From Chitinophagaceae bacterium (GTDB lineage: Bacteria > Bacteroidota > Bacteroidia > Chitinophagales > Chitinophagaceae), in assembly GCA_019638595.1 (NCBI GenBank), contig JAHBTJ010000004.1, positions 186,001-250,000 of the forward strand: a stretch of 64,000 nucleotides of DNA, read 5' to 3'. Shown here in pieces: positions 1-9,140 of the stretch. Each line of letters starts with the position of its first letter. Position 1 is the first letter of the stretch. Position numbers and translations under genes: made by a program. The notes beneath the pieces were generated by a model, which saw nothing but the letters and a program-made list of their open reading frames with translations, was not told the DNA's origin and did no database searches.

Positions 1-26
1 GAACCGGGATGAATTAAAAAATCAAT

Positions 27-1409
27 ATGCCTTTTAAAAACTTTTCTTTCAGGAATATAGCAAGAGACACATTTAACCAGGCAACGGAGTCTTTACTTTT
101 AACCTGGCATGAAATAGCGACACTATTTGGGCTTAAACACGATATTTATAAAAACCCGCTTCATAAGCCTTTACCCAAACCTGTTACAGCCATACTGATC
201 GGCGCCGGGAACAGGGGGAATATATATGCCGACTATGCGCTTATTCACCCCGATGAATTAAATATGGTAGGAGTTGCCGACAGTCATGCTATACGCAACG
301 GGCGTTTTGCCCGAAAGCACAAAATTATCGCCGCTAACAGGTTTTATACCTGGGAAGATGTTTTTAAAAGAGAAAAGTTCGCCGATGCGGTGATCATTGC
401 TACTCCCGACCAGCTACATGCCCCGGTATGCCTGCAGGCGCTTGATAAAGGATATGACGTACTTTTGGAAAAGCCCATTGGCTTAACGGAAGAAGAATGC
501 AGGCGTATACACGAAAAAGCTGTATCAACCGGCAGGATCGTAGGGGTATGCCATGTGCTGCGATATTCACCTTACTTCAGGCAATTGAAGGAAATTATTA
601 CTGCTAAAACAATCGGCGATATAGTGAGCGTTCAGCATATGGAACCTATTGGCTTTTCGCATATGGCACACTCTTATGTACGCGGCAACTGGCACAACAG
701 TAAAACAACTTCACCCATTATTTTAGCGAAATCGTGCCACGATACTGATATCTTGCGCTGGCTCATTAACGAACCCGTTGAAGACCTTCAATGTTACGGC
801 GGGCTCAGGCATTTTACCCGCAACAATGCTCCCGAAGGCAGTACCGACAGGTGTACAGACGGATGCGCCGTTGAAGGCAGTTGTCCTTTCTCTGCACTGC
901 AGATCTATTACCGCGACCGCAAAAGATTGTATGTTTTTGATTTGCCGGAGCAAAGAAAAAACTGGGACTATATCATCCTGAAGAAATTGAAAACTACCGA
1001 CTACGGGCGTTGTGTTTACAGGATGGACAACGATCAGCCGGATCATATTACCGTTAACATCCGCTTTGGAAAAAACATTACCGCGGTATTTTCTATGGAA
1101 GGATTAACCTCCTACGAAGGAAGATGCACAAGGATCATGGGAACCAAAGGAGATATTGTAGGCGATATGGAAACATATACCATTACCGACTTCCGAACCG
1201 GCCAGCAAACCAGTTGGAGCCTGAAAACAGATTTTCACGGCGGAGGCGACCACCGCCTGGTGCAGGATTGGGTGCAGGCGGTAGGGCACCAGAATGCCGG
1301 CATATTATCTTCTACTATTGACGTTTCGGTAGTCAGTCACCTGATGGCTTTTGCTGCCGAAAGAAGCAGGCTTAATCATACCATTGAGGAGATAAAGCTG
1401 AATAAGTAA
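27..1409 (+). CDS. Gfo/Idh/MocA family oxidoreductase
   Basis: A 460-residue protein of the NAD(P)-dependent sugar/inositol dehydrogenase superfamily. The dinucleotide-binding turn GAGNRGN is near residues 59-65, followed by the strand-and-turn pattern of a Rossmann fold and the conserved EKPIG segment near residue 147. The EKP lysine is the usual catalytic or structural lysine of this family. A Cys-containing insert (CTDGCAVEGSC) around residues 276-286 suggests a bound metal or a structural loop, as seen in some long Bacteroidota members. No signal peptide is visible, although about 55 residues precede the Rossmann fold. The substrate cannot be read from sequence; sugar or glycoside oxidation is the family norm. 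It converges on the downstream efflux operon with 9 bases between the stops. Confidence 0.85.
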   Translation: MPFKNFSFRNIARDTFNQATESLLLTWHEIATLFGLKHDIYKNPLHKPLPKPVTAILIGAGNRGNIYADYALIHPDELNMVGVADSHAIRNGRFARKHKIIAANRFYTWEDVFKREKFADAVIIATPDQLHAPVCLQALDKGYDVLLEKPIGLTEEECRRIHEKAVSTGRIVGVCHVLRYSPYFRQLKEIITAKTIGDIVSVQHMEPIGFSHMAHSYVRGNWHNSKTTSPIILAKSCHDTDILRWLINEPVEDLQCYGGLRHFTRNNAPEGSTDRCTDGCAVEGSCPFSALQIYYRDRKRLYVFDLPEQRKNWDYIILKKLKTTDYGRCVYRMDNDQPDHITVNIRFGKNITAVFSMEGLTSYEGRCTRIMGTKGDIVGDMETYTITDFRTGQQTSWSLKTDFHGGGDHRLVQDWVQAVGHQNAGILSSTIDVSVVSHLMAFAAERSRLNHTIEEIKLNK

Positions 1410-1418
1410 TGTAACGGG

Positions 1419-4400
1419 TTAAACCACCGCTTTTCTTCTCTGTTCACGTAAATGCAGGGCTTTATGATACACAATAGGGAAAACAAGCAATGTAAAGACC
1501 GTAGCTGTAACCAATCCCCCGATAATAACTATTGCCAGGGGCTTCTGGCTTTCGGAGCCTATGCCGGTACTAACGGCAGCGGGCAACAGCCCTATTGCAG
1601 CCATTAACGCGGTCATTACCACGGGGCGTGTTCTTACCTTAACCGCATTAACGATCGCCTGGTTCAGGTTGCTTATTGTTTTGGTTTGTTTATGAAATTC
1701 TGAAATGAGAATGACACCGTTTTGTACACAAATACCAAACAGGGCAATAAATCCCACGCCTGCCGATATACCAAAATTGACGCCTGTAATATGCAGGGCA
1801 AGAATACCTCCAATCAATGCAAAGGGTACATTAATAAGAACATACCCGGCATCCTTTGCGTTGCTGAACATGATAAACAGCAAAACGAAAATGAGTATTA
1901 AGCTGATAGGAACCACCTGCGAAAGCCGTTCACTTGCCCTGACCTGGTTTTCAAATTCACCCGTCCACCCAATGGTATACCCCTGCGGCAAACTGATATG
2001 GGCATTCACATTCCGCTGCGCTTCGGCTATGGTGCTACCCAGATCTCTTTCGCGAACAGAAAATTTTACACCGATAAACCGTTTGGTATTATCCCTGTAA
2101 ATAAAGGCCGGGCCTGTTACCTGTTTCACTTCCGCCACTTCCTTGAGCGGGATTTTATTGCCGGTGATGCTGGGTATCATCAGCATCATAATGTCTTCTT
2201 CGTTTTTACGATACTCCTTTTCGTACCGTATCCTGATATCGAACTTTTTTTCACCCTCATATTTTTGCGTGGCTGTTTTACCGCCAATGGCCATTTCTAT
2301 TACAGCCTGCGCATCGGCTTTGGTAATACCATAAATGGCCATTTTTTCCTCATCCAGCAATACGCTTAGCTCGGGCTGTCCTATATTACGGAGTATGCCA
2401 ACATCTTTTATCCCAGGCACATCTTTTATCTGTTCAATTACGCGGTTGGCTATTTCATCGAGCTTGTTTAAATTGTCGCCATATATTTTTATAGCGTTGG
2501 ATGCATTCATTCCCGCTACCGCCTCGGCAACATTATCAATAATAGGCTGCGAATAATTGTAATTGATGCCCTGGTAATTTTTCAGTTGCTTATCCATTTC
2601 TTCCACCAGGTCATCCAGGGATATTTTTCGTTTCCATTCTTCTTTGGGTTTTAGATTTACCTGCATTTGCACATAATAAAACCCGCTGGGATCGGTTCCG
2701 TCATTGCTTCTGCCGGTTTGCGACAAAACGCCGTTCACCTCGGGAAATTTCATCAGCTCTTTTCTTAAAACACTCACAGTTTCCACTGTTTTAGGCAAAG
2801 AATAGCTCATAGGCATTTTTGCCTCTACCCATAATGCACCCTCATTCAGTTGCGGTAAAAATTCTGTTCCCAGCCAGCGGGTAGAAAAAACAGTGAGCAT
2901 AAAGCATATGCCTGCTATAAACAAGGTGAGGCGTTTGTGCGCAAAAGTCCATCCAAAACCTTTTGCCACCATTTTGTTTACAAACCGTGTAAAGAAATTG
3001 TCTTTTTCCCGCACGTTTTTGCGAAGTAATAATGAACACAGTACGGGTACTAAGGTGAGCGTAAATAAAAGCGCGCCAAGCAGGGCAAAACCTAACGTCC
3101 ATGCCAATGGTGAAAACATTTTTCCTTCTACCTTTTCAAAAGAAAATATGGGGAGCAATGCTGATATAATAATGAGCTTGGAAAAGAAAATGGCTTTACC
3201 CATTTGTATTCCGGTGGTTTTGATGAGGCCCATTTTTGCCAGCTTGTTAAAGCGCTCCATACCAACCTTATGCGCTTTATGATCCAAGGCTACAAAAATG
3301 CCTTCTACCATTACCACCGCGCCATCTATGATAATACCGAAGTCTATAGCGCCCAGGGAAAGAAGGTTGGCGCTCATTCCCTTCAGCTTCAGCATTAAAA
3401 AGGAAAATAGTAAGGATAACGGGATTACCACCGCCACTATAACCGTAGTTCTCCAGTCGGCCATAAACAGGAATACAATAACCGTAACCAGGATAATACC
3501 CTCCGCCAGGTTGTGCATTACGGTTTTGGTACAGTATGCCATCAGGTTATCCCGGTCGTAAAAGGTTTCCATTTTCACATCGGATGGTAAAATGCCGGTA
3601 TTAAGCTCCTGTATTTTTTCTTTAACTCTCGCCAGCACTTCGCTTGGGTTTTCGCCTTTCCGCATCACTATTATTCCTTCCACCACATCATCATTGTCGT
3701 TTAGGCCTGCCTGCCCTACCCTGGGCGCGCTGGCTTCCTGAACCCTTGCTACATTTTTTACCAAAAGCGGGTTACCGTTAAAAATATCTACAATGGTGTT
3801 TTCAATATCAGCTTTGCTGTCCAGCAGCCCTATACCCCGCACTACATAAGCCTGTCCGTTCTTTTCAATTACATCGCCGCCCACATTCAGGTTCGATTTG
3901 CTTACCGCTTCGTACAATTCCAGCGGCGTCAGATCATACTGTTGCAGCTTAACCGGATCAACAGATATCTCGTATATTTTTTCCTGTCCGCCAAAAGCTA
4001 CTATATCCGCTACCCCGGGCACCCTGCGCAGCTCGCGGTCAATGGTCCAGTTTTGAATGGTCAGCAGATCCCTGGTATCACGTTGATCGCCTGCCTGCCC
4101 GGTGGTGGGCAGGCTTTTTAAAACATAGCGGAATATTTCCCCTGTAGGTCCGTAGGGCGGTTGCACATCGGGTTCCGCGCCATCCGGCAGCGACACATTT
4201 CTCAACTGGTTATTTACCTGCTGCCGCGCAAAAAAATCTTCCACATCGTCTTCGAAAATGATTTTAATGACCGACAGTCCAAACATGGTAATGCTGCGTA
4301 CATTTGTTTTGCGTTGCACGCTGTTCATCGCTATTTCAATAGGCGTTGTAACAAACCGCTCTACTTCTTCAGCGCTTCTGCCGTTCCATTCCGTAACAAT

Positions 4401-4553
4401 AATGATCTGGGTATTGGTAACATCGGGAAACGCTTCAATAGGTATTTTGATGAAGCTGAAAGTGCCGGCAATCACTAAAATGCCTACCCAAAAAAAAGTA
4501 AAGAATTTATTTTTGAGCGAAAAGGAAATTATTTTTTTTATAAACGAGTTCAT
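1419..4553 (-). CDS. czcA: Heavy-metal efflux RND transporter, CzcA/CusA family (HME1-like)
   Basis: Inner-membrane RND pump, 1,044 residues, the normal length for CzcA/CusA. It exports divalent metal ions using the proton gradient, as a trimer with the adaptor and TolC proteins encoded next to it. The TM4 motif DFGIIIDGAVVMVEG places D404, D410 and E417 where Ralstonia CzcA has the proton-relay residues D402, D408 and E415. That pattern is typical of the Co/Zn/Cd subgroup rather than the Cu/Ag CusA subgroup, so Zn, Co or Cd is the likelier substrate (inference). It is the last gene of a minus-strand operon, 11 bases after the adaptor gene. The start is an ATG and residues 1-35 form a typical first membrane helix. 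Confidence 0.93.
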   Translation of the reverse strand: MNSFIKKIISFSLKNKFFTFFWVGILVIAGTFSFIKIPIEAFPDVTNTQIIIVTEWNGRSAEEVERFVTTPIEIAMNSVQRKTNVRSITMFGLSVIKIIFEDDVEDFFARQQVNNQLRNVSLPDGAEPDVQPPYGPTGEIFRYVLKSLPTTGQAGDQRDTRDLLTIQNWTIDRELRRVPGVADIVAFGGQEKIYEISVDPVKLQQYDLTPLELYEAVSKSNLNVGGDVIEKNGQAYVVRGIGLLDSKADIENTIVDIFNGNPLLVKNVARVQEASAPRVGQAGLNDNDDVVEGIIVMRKGENPSEVLARVKEKIQELNTGILPSDVKMETFYDRDNLMAYCTKTVMHNLAEGIILVTVIVFLFMADWRTTVIVAVVIPLSLLFSFLMLKLKGMSANLLSLGAIDFGIIIDGAVVMVEGIFVALDHKAHKVGMERFNKLAKMGLIKTTGIQMGKAIFFSKLIIISALLPIFSFEKVEGKMFSPLAWTLGFALLGALLFTLTLVPVLCSLLLRKNVREKDNFFTRFVNKMVAKGFGWTFAHKRLTLFIAGICFMLTVFSTRWLGTEFLPQLNEGALWVEAKMPMSYSLPKTVETVSVLRKELMKFPEVNGVLSQTGRSNDGTDPSGFYYVQMQVNLKPKEEWKRKISLDDLVEEMDKQLKNYQGINYNYSQPIIDNVAEAVAGMNASNAIKIYGDNLNKLDEIANRVIEQIKDVPGIKDVGILRNIGQPELSVLLDEEKMAIYGITKADAQAVIEMAIGGKTATQKYEGEKKFDIRIRYEKEYRKNEEDIMMLMIPSITGNKIPLKEVAEVKQVTGPAFIYRDNTKRFIGVKFSVRERDLGSTIAEAQRNVNAHISLPQGYTIGWTGEFENQVRASERLSQVVPISLILIFVLLFIMFSNAKDAGYVLINVPFALIGGILALHITGVNFGISAGVGFIALFGICVQNGVILISEFHKQTKTISNLNQAIVNAVKVRTRPVVMTALMAAIGLLPAAVSTGIGSESQKPLAIVIIGGLVTATVFTLLVFPIVYHKALHLREQRRKAVV

Positions 4554-4564
4554 TGTTCAAATTG

Positions 4565-5662
4565 TTAATCATTCAATGCATCATAAATAAGCAACCCGTT
4601 TTTTGAAATAACCGTTTCTCCTTCCTGTATCCCGCTTTTAATATAGGTAACATCCCGCAGTTGATTGTGAATTTCCACCTGCCGGGTTTCTATATTATGG
4701 CGGTCTTTGAATACCATTACCCAGTATTTGCTTTTATCGAAGATGATGGACGCAGTAGGCACAGTGAGCATTTGCTCTTTTTCAGAAAAGCTTACGTTTA
4801 CCGTGCAGTTCATATCGGGCTTTAATTTGAAATCAGGATTGGGGATCCTCACACGCACTTTCATCGCCTTGGTTTCCGGGTCAATGAGATTGTAGATCTT
4901 TTCAATCTTTCCCTGGTAATTTAAATCAGGAAAAGCAACGGTATTTACCACCACATCATAGCCTTCTTTTATTTGTGATATGTCGCTTTCATTTACATTG
5001 GCAACCGCCCATATTTCATTCATCTCGGCAATGGAAAAGAGCGGCTCATTCTCATCGGAGCGGAGCAATTCGTTGATGTTGATATTTTTGGTAAGCACAA
5101 ACCCGCTGATCGGCGCTACTATGTCGTAGGTTGAGCCAGCCTTCAAACGATATATTTTGTGTATTTCGTTTATCCTGTCCAGCCTTGCTTTTGCTTTTTG
5201 TAACTCTGTTTCCGCCGCTGCCACATCTTTTTCGGAATTGAGCTTTCCTGAAAACAGGTCTCTCTGCACCTGCAGGTTCTTTTCCGCAATTACAATATCA
5301 TTCGTAGCATCTAATTTTTCCTGTTGAAACGTTGCTACTTCGCTGCTTTGCAAAACTGCCAGTAACTGCCCCTGGTTTACATGGTCGCCCAATCCTACGT
5401 TAATGGATTTTACCACACCGCTTAATACCGTATATACCTGGGCGGTTTTATTGTTATCTGCGGTTATCTTTCCAAACAGGCGGATCTCATCCTTTACCGG
5501 TTGTATTTTTGCTTCGGCAAACTCACACTGCTTGTACATGGTATCGCTCATTGAAAAAGCCACCGAGGTTTCCTCTGCCTGCTGATTTTTACAACCTGCC
5601 ATTGCTGAAAGAATAACGGAAACCAGTATACATACTATGTAACTGTTGCATTTATAAGGCAT
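4565..5662 (-). CDS. czcB: RND efflux periplasmic adaptor (CzcB/CusB-like lipoprotein)
   Basis: Membrane-fusion protein of 365 residues that links the RND pump to the outer-membrane channel. The N-terminus is a lipoprotein signal with lipobox SAMAGC, so the mature protein should be lipidated at Cys23. The barrel-sandwich lipoyl half-motif (GDHVNQGQLLAVLQSSE) is near residues 97-113. A coiled-coil hairpin of about 60 residues follows, then the beta-barrel and membrane-proximal domains. No long His-rich metal-binding tail is present. It sits 17 bases after the TolC gene and 11 bases before the pump gene, so the three are almost certainly cotranscribed. Confidence 0.9.
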   Translation of the reverse strand: MPYKCNSYIVCILVSVILSAMAGCKNQQAEETSVAFSMSDTMYKQCEFAEAKIQPVKDEIRLFGKITADNNKTAQVYTVLSGVVKSINVGLGDHVNQGQLLAVLQSSEVATFQQEKLDATNDIVIAEKNLQVQRDLFSGKLNSEKDVAAAETELQKAKARLDRINEIHKIYRLKAGSTYDIVAPISGFVLTKNININELLRSDENEPLFSIAEMNEIWAVANVNESDISQIKEGYDVVVNTVAFPDLNYQGKIEKIYNLIDPETKAMKVRVRIPNPDFKLKPDMNCTVNVSFSEKEQMLTVPTASIIFDKSKYWVMVFKDRHNIETRQVEIHNQLRDVTYIKSGIQEGETVISKNGLLIYDALND

Positions 5663-5679
5663 AAACTGGAATATTATAT

Positions 5680-6939
5680 TTAATAAAGGTCTTTGCCGGT
5701 AAGCATATTCAATTCTTCCGCGGCAGTAACCAATTGTGTTTTAATACGGGTAAGCTCTGTTAACGCTTCGCTGTAGTTTTCAAAAAAATCAGTAAACTCA
5801 ACAATAGATACATTTCGTTTCTGGAAATTATCCGTCATACCATTATACACCAATTCAAAATCCTGGTTATACATGTGGGTTGCCTTTTTGTATTCGGAAA
5901 CATGCTGTATGTAACGGGCATACGCGTTTTGTATTTCACTGTTCACTTCATTATGCATTGCTTTAACCTGGTATTCCGTTTCCTGCAATTTGAATTGAGC
6001 GGCTTTAATATTGCCCTGGTTCCTGTTCCATAAGGGCAACGGAATAGAAAACCCCGCGTTGACCTGGTTCCGGAACGCCCCGCTGTTCTGATCATAAGAA
6101 CTAAACAGGTTAATATCGGGCACAGCTAATTTTTTTTGATATTGCAAATACTGCTGTGCAAGCAGGCTCTGTTGCTGAAGGATCAGTAAGTCAGGACGGT
6201 TAGCCATTGCCGTAGCTTTGAGATCTTCCAGTGAAACAGGTTTTATATACTCCATTAAATCCGCTTCGGAAAATTCAAACCGTATAATATCCTGTACCTG
6301 CAAAATCTTCTGCAGGATGGCTTGTGTACCGAAATGTTCATTTAACAGTTCAGAACGATCGTTGTTCAGCTTGAGATAAGCGCCTTTCAGCCGTACCAGT
6401 TCTTTTAAAGCAATATTTCCTTTATCAACCTGTGTTTGATAAGCTGAAAGTAAATTGTCCAGTAAAGAAAGTTGCTGATCGTATTTTTTTAATAATGACT
6501 CCTGCAGCCCAAGCGAATAAAGACTGCTGTGCAACTGGTATTTCAGGTTTCGCGCTATTTGCTGCAATGTTATTTCCGCAATGGCTGTGTTGGTCTTTGC
6601 CATTTCTATCTCCGCTTTCCGCTTCCCGCCCAGCAAGATCAACTGTTCAACCTGGAACCCCTTTTGGCCCTGCTGACCTACGTGAAAAGCTTTTTTATGC
6701 TCAGGGTCGTACGCGTTCAGGTCGGCGGTAAATACAGGGTTGGGATACAGTTTTGCCTGCAGTACCTGCGCTCTTTCTGCTTCAACATTCATGGAGGCGG
6801 AAAGTAAATAAAAGCTGTTTTTAAGGAAAATGCTGTCAGCCTGTGAAATGCTTATACTTAATGTATCCTGCGTATAAGCCTGTATGGAAAACAAGAATAA
6901 GGTTGTGGAAGAAGCTATCCTGCAGATAATGCCGCTCAT
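5680..6939 (-). CDS. czcC: TolC family outer-membrane efflux channel (CzcC-like)
   Basis: Outer-membrane efflux protein, 419 residues, with a signal peptide of about 24 residues ending near AYTQD. The mature part is the usual repeat of long amphipathic helices (for example residues 90-170 and 300-400) separated by short beta segments, as in TolC/CusC/CzcC. It is the first gene of the pump operon TolC-adaptor-RND. The 69 bases upstream carry three TTTAAG direct repeats and a -7-like box, described separately, so the pump genes probably have their own regulated promoter besides any read-through from the kinase gene. Confidence 0.88.
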   Translation of the reverse strand: MSGIICRIASSTTLFLFSIQAYTQDTLSISISQADSIFLKNSFYLLSASMNVEAERAQVLQAKLYPNPVFTADLNAYDPEHKKAFHVGQQGQKGFQVEQLILLGGKRKAEIEMAKTNTAIAEITLQQIARNLKYQLHSSLYSLGLQESLLKKYDQQLSLLDNLLSAYQTQVDKGNIALKELVRLKGAYLKLNNDRSELLNEHFGTQAILQKILQVQDIIRFEFSEADLMEYIKPVSLEDLKATAMANRPDLLILQQQSLLAQQYLQYQKKLAVPDINLFSSYDQNSGAFRNQVNAGFSIPLPLWNRNQGNIKAAQFKLQETEYQVKAMHNEVNSEIQNAYARYIQHVSEYKKATHMYNQDFELVYNGMTDNFQKRNVSIVEFTDFFENYSEALTELTRIKTQLVTAAEELNMLTGKDLY

Positions 6940-6961
6940 GTACTATTGTTCAATGTAGGTG

Positions 6962-6969
6962 CAAATGTG
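6962..6969 (-). promoter_or_regulatory. -7 box of the efflux pump operon
   Basis: On the minus strand this reads CACATTTG, a 7 of 8 match to the Bacteroidota sigma-A -7 consensus TAnnTTTG. It lies 23 bases before the TolC start codon. The region that would hold a -33 TTG box is instead filled by direct repeats, as expected of an activator-dependent promoter. This is inference from pattern and position. Confidence 0.4.
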
Positions 6970-6978
6970 CGCACTGAT

Positions 6979-7018
6979 ACCTTAAAAACAGCTTAAACCA
7001 GATAAAATTCAGCTTAAA
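6979..7018 (-). promoter_or_regulatory. Direct-repeat response-regulator operator upstream of the pump operon
   Basis: Plus-strand CTTAAA occurs at 6981, 6992 and 7013, with spacings of 11 and 21 bases, which are one and two helical turns. Two copies are extended to the identical nonamer CAGCTTAAA (6989-6997 and 7010-7018). OmpR/PhoB-type regulators bind head-to-tail half-sites with this period, and the regulator of that class at 8373-9059 is the natural ligand. The distal copy overlaps the last codons of the kinase gene. Binding is inferred. Confidence 0.55.
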
Positions 7019-8376
7019 GGAAAGCGGGTCTCAAATACATTGACACCTTCGGTGGGGCTTGAATAGCTAATGGTGCCGGAATGAAGCGTTACAATTTCTT
7101 TTGTTAAAGCCAGTCCTAATCCGAACCCGATTTTACTCCGGCTGTTTTCTCCCCTGAAAAAGTGGTTAAAAAGATATTGATCTTCCTCCTTAGACAGTGT
7201 TTTTCCGGAATTAATGATCAAAATCTTCAATACTTTGTCATCCGAACAGTCAAACTTTATTTCTGCCCTGGCATTATTGCTGTAAGCAATGCAATTGGCT
7301 AACAGGTTTTGAAAAGCCTGCCTGGTAAGCATTTCGTTGATATCCAGCGTAAGCTTATCCGGATCTGCTTCTTCGGGAAAATAGTTTACCTCAAAGTGAA
7401 AGGAAGGATGAATGCTGTTTAATTCCTGGATACAGTCAAAAATAAGCTCATCCATTCGTGCCGGGTATTTCTGAACGGGTTGCCCCGATTCAAACTTCGA
7501 AAGCTCCAGCAGCACGTTAATAATATCCGCAAGAGATTTTGTTTTTCCTATTTGTGTATCAAGCTCTTCCTTCATCTGATCGTTTTCCGCATTGTTTTTT
7601 ATGATCTCCAGTTCAGAAACCAAAACGGCAATGGGTGTTTTTAGCTGGTGGGAAATGTGATGAATGGAATGCTTTTGAAACGCGAACGCTTCATTGGTTC
7701 TTTTCAGCAGCTCATTAAACTTATCATTCAGGTAATTGATTTCGTAGGTGGTTGTTTGCAGTTGGTTAGGTAGTTTTTGCTCTTCCGGCTTGTAGTTGCC
7801 TAGTAAGCCGGCAAGGGTTACAATAGGCTTAGCGATCCGTTTAGCCAGGAACAACGATATCAGTACTACCGCTATAGTAATGGCGGCAAATACGGCAAGC
7901 AGGATATTACGGAGGTAAGAAAGCTTTGAATAGCCAAACTCATCGTAGGCTTTACTGATACCATAAAAATATTTGCCGCCCGATTTAATATGAATAGCCA
8001 CTACGTCATACAAGCCTTCCTTCGTTTCTATCCAACTGTTACTGGAAGACAAATTATTGAGCAGGTTGGTTGAATAGCTGATGGGCAGATCATCGAGACT
8101 GGAATAGATCAGCTTTTTGGCGCTGTCGAAAATGAGCAGCTTTTCATCCAGCAAAGAATTGATGGTAATCCTGTCTAACGCTTCTGTCAATTCATGGTCT
8201 GACTTTCCGATCTCTGCTATAAAATGAAGCGTTGAAATTATTTTATCCTTTTGCCTTTGCTGAAATTCTTCTTCGCGGTAAGATGAAAACAGGAGATAGA
8301 TAACGAATAATGCAACAGCCGTAAGTACGGTTACTGTAGCGGAAAAATATACAAGTATTTTGTTTCTTATTTTCAT
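7009..8376 (-). CDS. Sensor histidine kinase (HAMP, HisKA, HATPase_c)
   Basis: Membrane sensor kinase, 455 residues. TM1 spans residues 9-31 (FSATVTVLTAVALFVIYLLF), an extracytoplasmic sensor region covers about 32-150, and TM2 lies near 155-177. HAMP follows, then the phospho-acceptor H-box HHISHQLKTP near residue 240 and an ATPase with the G-box GFGLGLALTKEIV near 420. It overlaps the preceding response-regulator gene by 4 bases and is followed 69 bases later by the metal-efflux operon. By context it senses periplasmic metal ions, in the manner of CzcS/CusS; the sensor domain shows no obvious metal motif, so the ligand is inferred. Confidence 0.9.
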   Translation of the reverse strand: MKIRNKILVYFSATVTVLTAVALFVIYLLFSSYREEEFQQRQKDKIISTLHFIAEIGKSDHELTEALDRITINSLLDEKLLIFDSAKKLIYSSLDDLPISYSTNLLNNLSSSNSWIETKEGLYDVVAIHIKSGGKYFYGISKAYDEFGYSKLSYLRNILLAVFAAITIAVVLISLFLAKRIAKPIVTLAGLLGNYKPEEQKLPNQLQTTTYEINYLNDKFNELLKRTNEAFAFQKHSIHHISHQLKTPIAVLVSELEIIKNNAENDQMKEELDTQIGKTKSLADIINVLLELSKFESGQPVQKYPARMDELIFDCIQELNSIHPSFHFEVNYFPEEADPDKLTLDINEMLTRQAFQNLLANCIAYSNNARAEIKFDCSDDKVLKILIINSGKTLSKEEDQYLFNHFFRGENSRSKIGFGLGLALTKEIVTLHSGTISYSSPTEGVNVFETRFPLS

Positions 8377-9059
8377 TCGGTTTCCAGATAGTATCCATAA
8401 CCAATCCTGGTCCTGATCGTATTCTTTCCAAACGGCTTATCGAGCTTGTTCCTCAAAAAGTTCACATATACTTCAATCGTATTCGTATTGGCATCAAACG
8501 AAGTGCCCCATATTTCTTTCACCAGGTCATTTTTTGAAACCACTTCTCCTTTATGCTCACAAAGCTTCATTAATACCTGGTACTCCCGCCGTGTAAGGGA
8601 AATTTCACTGCCTTGCCTGAAAACCTTTTTAATCCCGGGCTGAATGATAATATCATCTACCGTTATGGTATCGTTTCCTCTTGCAGCTATATTTTGGGTT
8701 TTATTGCGTTTGATGAGGGAATTAATGCGCAGGATCAGTTCACGCATATAAAAAGGTTTGGTAAGGTAATCATCCGCTCCGCAATCATAGCCTTTCACCT
8801 TGTCATCCAGTTCGCTGAAGGCTGTAAGCATTAAAACGGGGGTTGCCGCATTAAAGTTTCTGAAATCGCGGCATACATCAAAACCTGTTTTGCCCGGTAG
8901 ATTCACATCCATCACCACGCAGTCAAAATATTCTTTTTTTAAGATCCTTTCTGCCAGCAGCCCGTCAAAAACAGCTTCCGTGGCAATTCCTTCAGCGGTC
9001 AATGCCCGGGCAATGTTTTTGCTGAGCGTTGAATCATCTTCTACTATCAATACTTTCAT
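8373..9059 (-). CDS. OmpR/PhoB-family response regulator
   Basis: Two-domain transcription factor, 228 residues. The receiver domain (1-118) carries acidic residues EDD at 7-9, the phospho-acceptor Asp in VVMDVNLPG at about residue 51, and the Lys of LTKPFY at about 102. A C-terminal winged helix (about 130-226) has the recognition-helix region NTIEVYVNFLRNKL typical of OmpR/PhoB members. It is the first gene of the minus-strand two-component and efflux cluster and overlaps the kinase gene by 4 bases. Likely target: the TTTAAG repeats at 6979-7018. It is divergent from the ArsR gene at 9141. Confidence 0.92.
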   Translation of the reverse strand: MKVLIVEDDSTLSKNIARALTAEGIATEAVFDGLLAERILKKEYFDCVVMDVNLPGKTGFDVCRDFRNFNAATPVLMLTAFSELDDKVKGYDCGADDYLTKPFYMRELILRINSLIKRNKTQNIAARGNDTITVDDIIIQPGIKKVFRQGSEISLTRREYQVLMKLCEHKGEVVSKNDLVKEIWGTSFDANTNTIEVYVNFLRNKLDKPFGKNTIRTRIGYGYYLETE

Positions 9060-9095
9060 ACATGCAATGTAATGAACTTATTAAAAAAAAATTGC

Positions 9096-9138
9096 GCAGC
9101 TAAATAACTGCATGTATATTCGCAGTCAAATAGCTGCA
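9096..9138 (+). promoter_or_regulatory. Twin operator-like repeats over the arsR-type promoter
   Basis: Two 17-base elements, 9096-9112 and 9122-9138, are identical at 14 of 17 positions and lie 26 bases apart start to start. Each has GCAG...CTGC inverted arms. Between them lies TATATTCG (9115-9122), a 7 of 8 match to the -7 consensus TAnnTTTG. The second copy ends 2 bases before the ATG at 9141. The arrangement fits autorepression by the ArsR-type protein encoded there. Confidence 0.55.
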
Positions 9139-9140
9139 TA

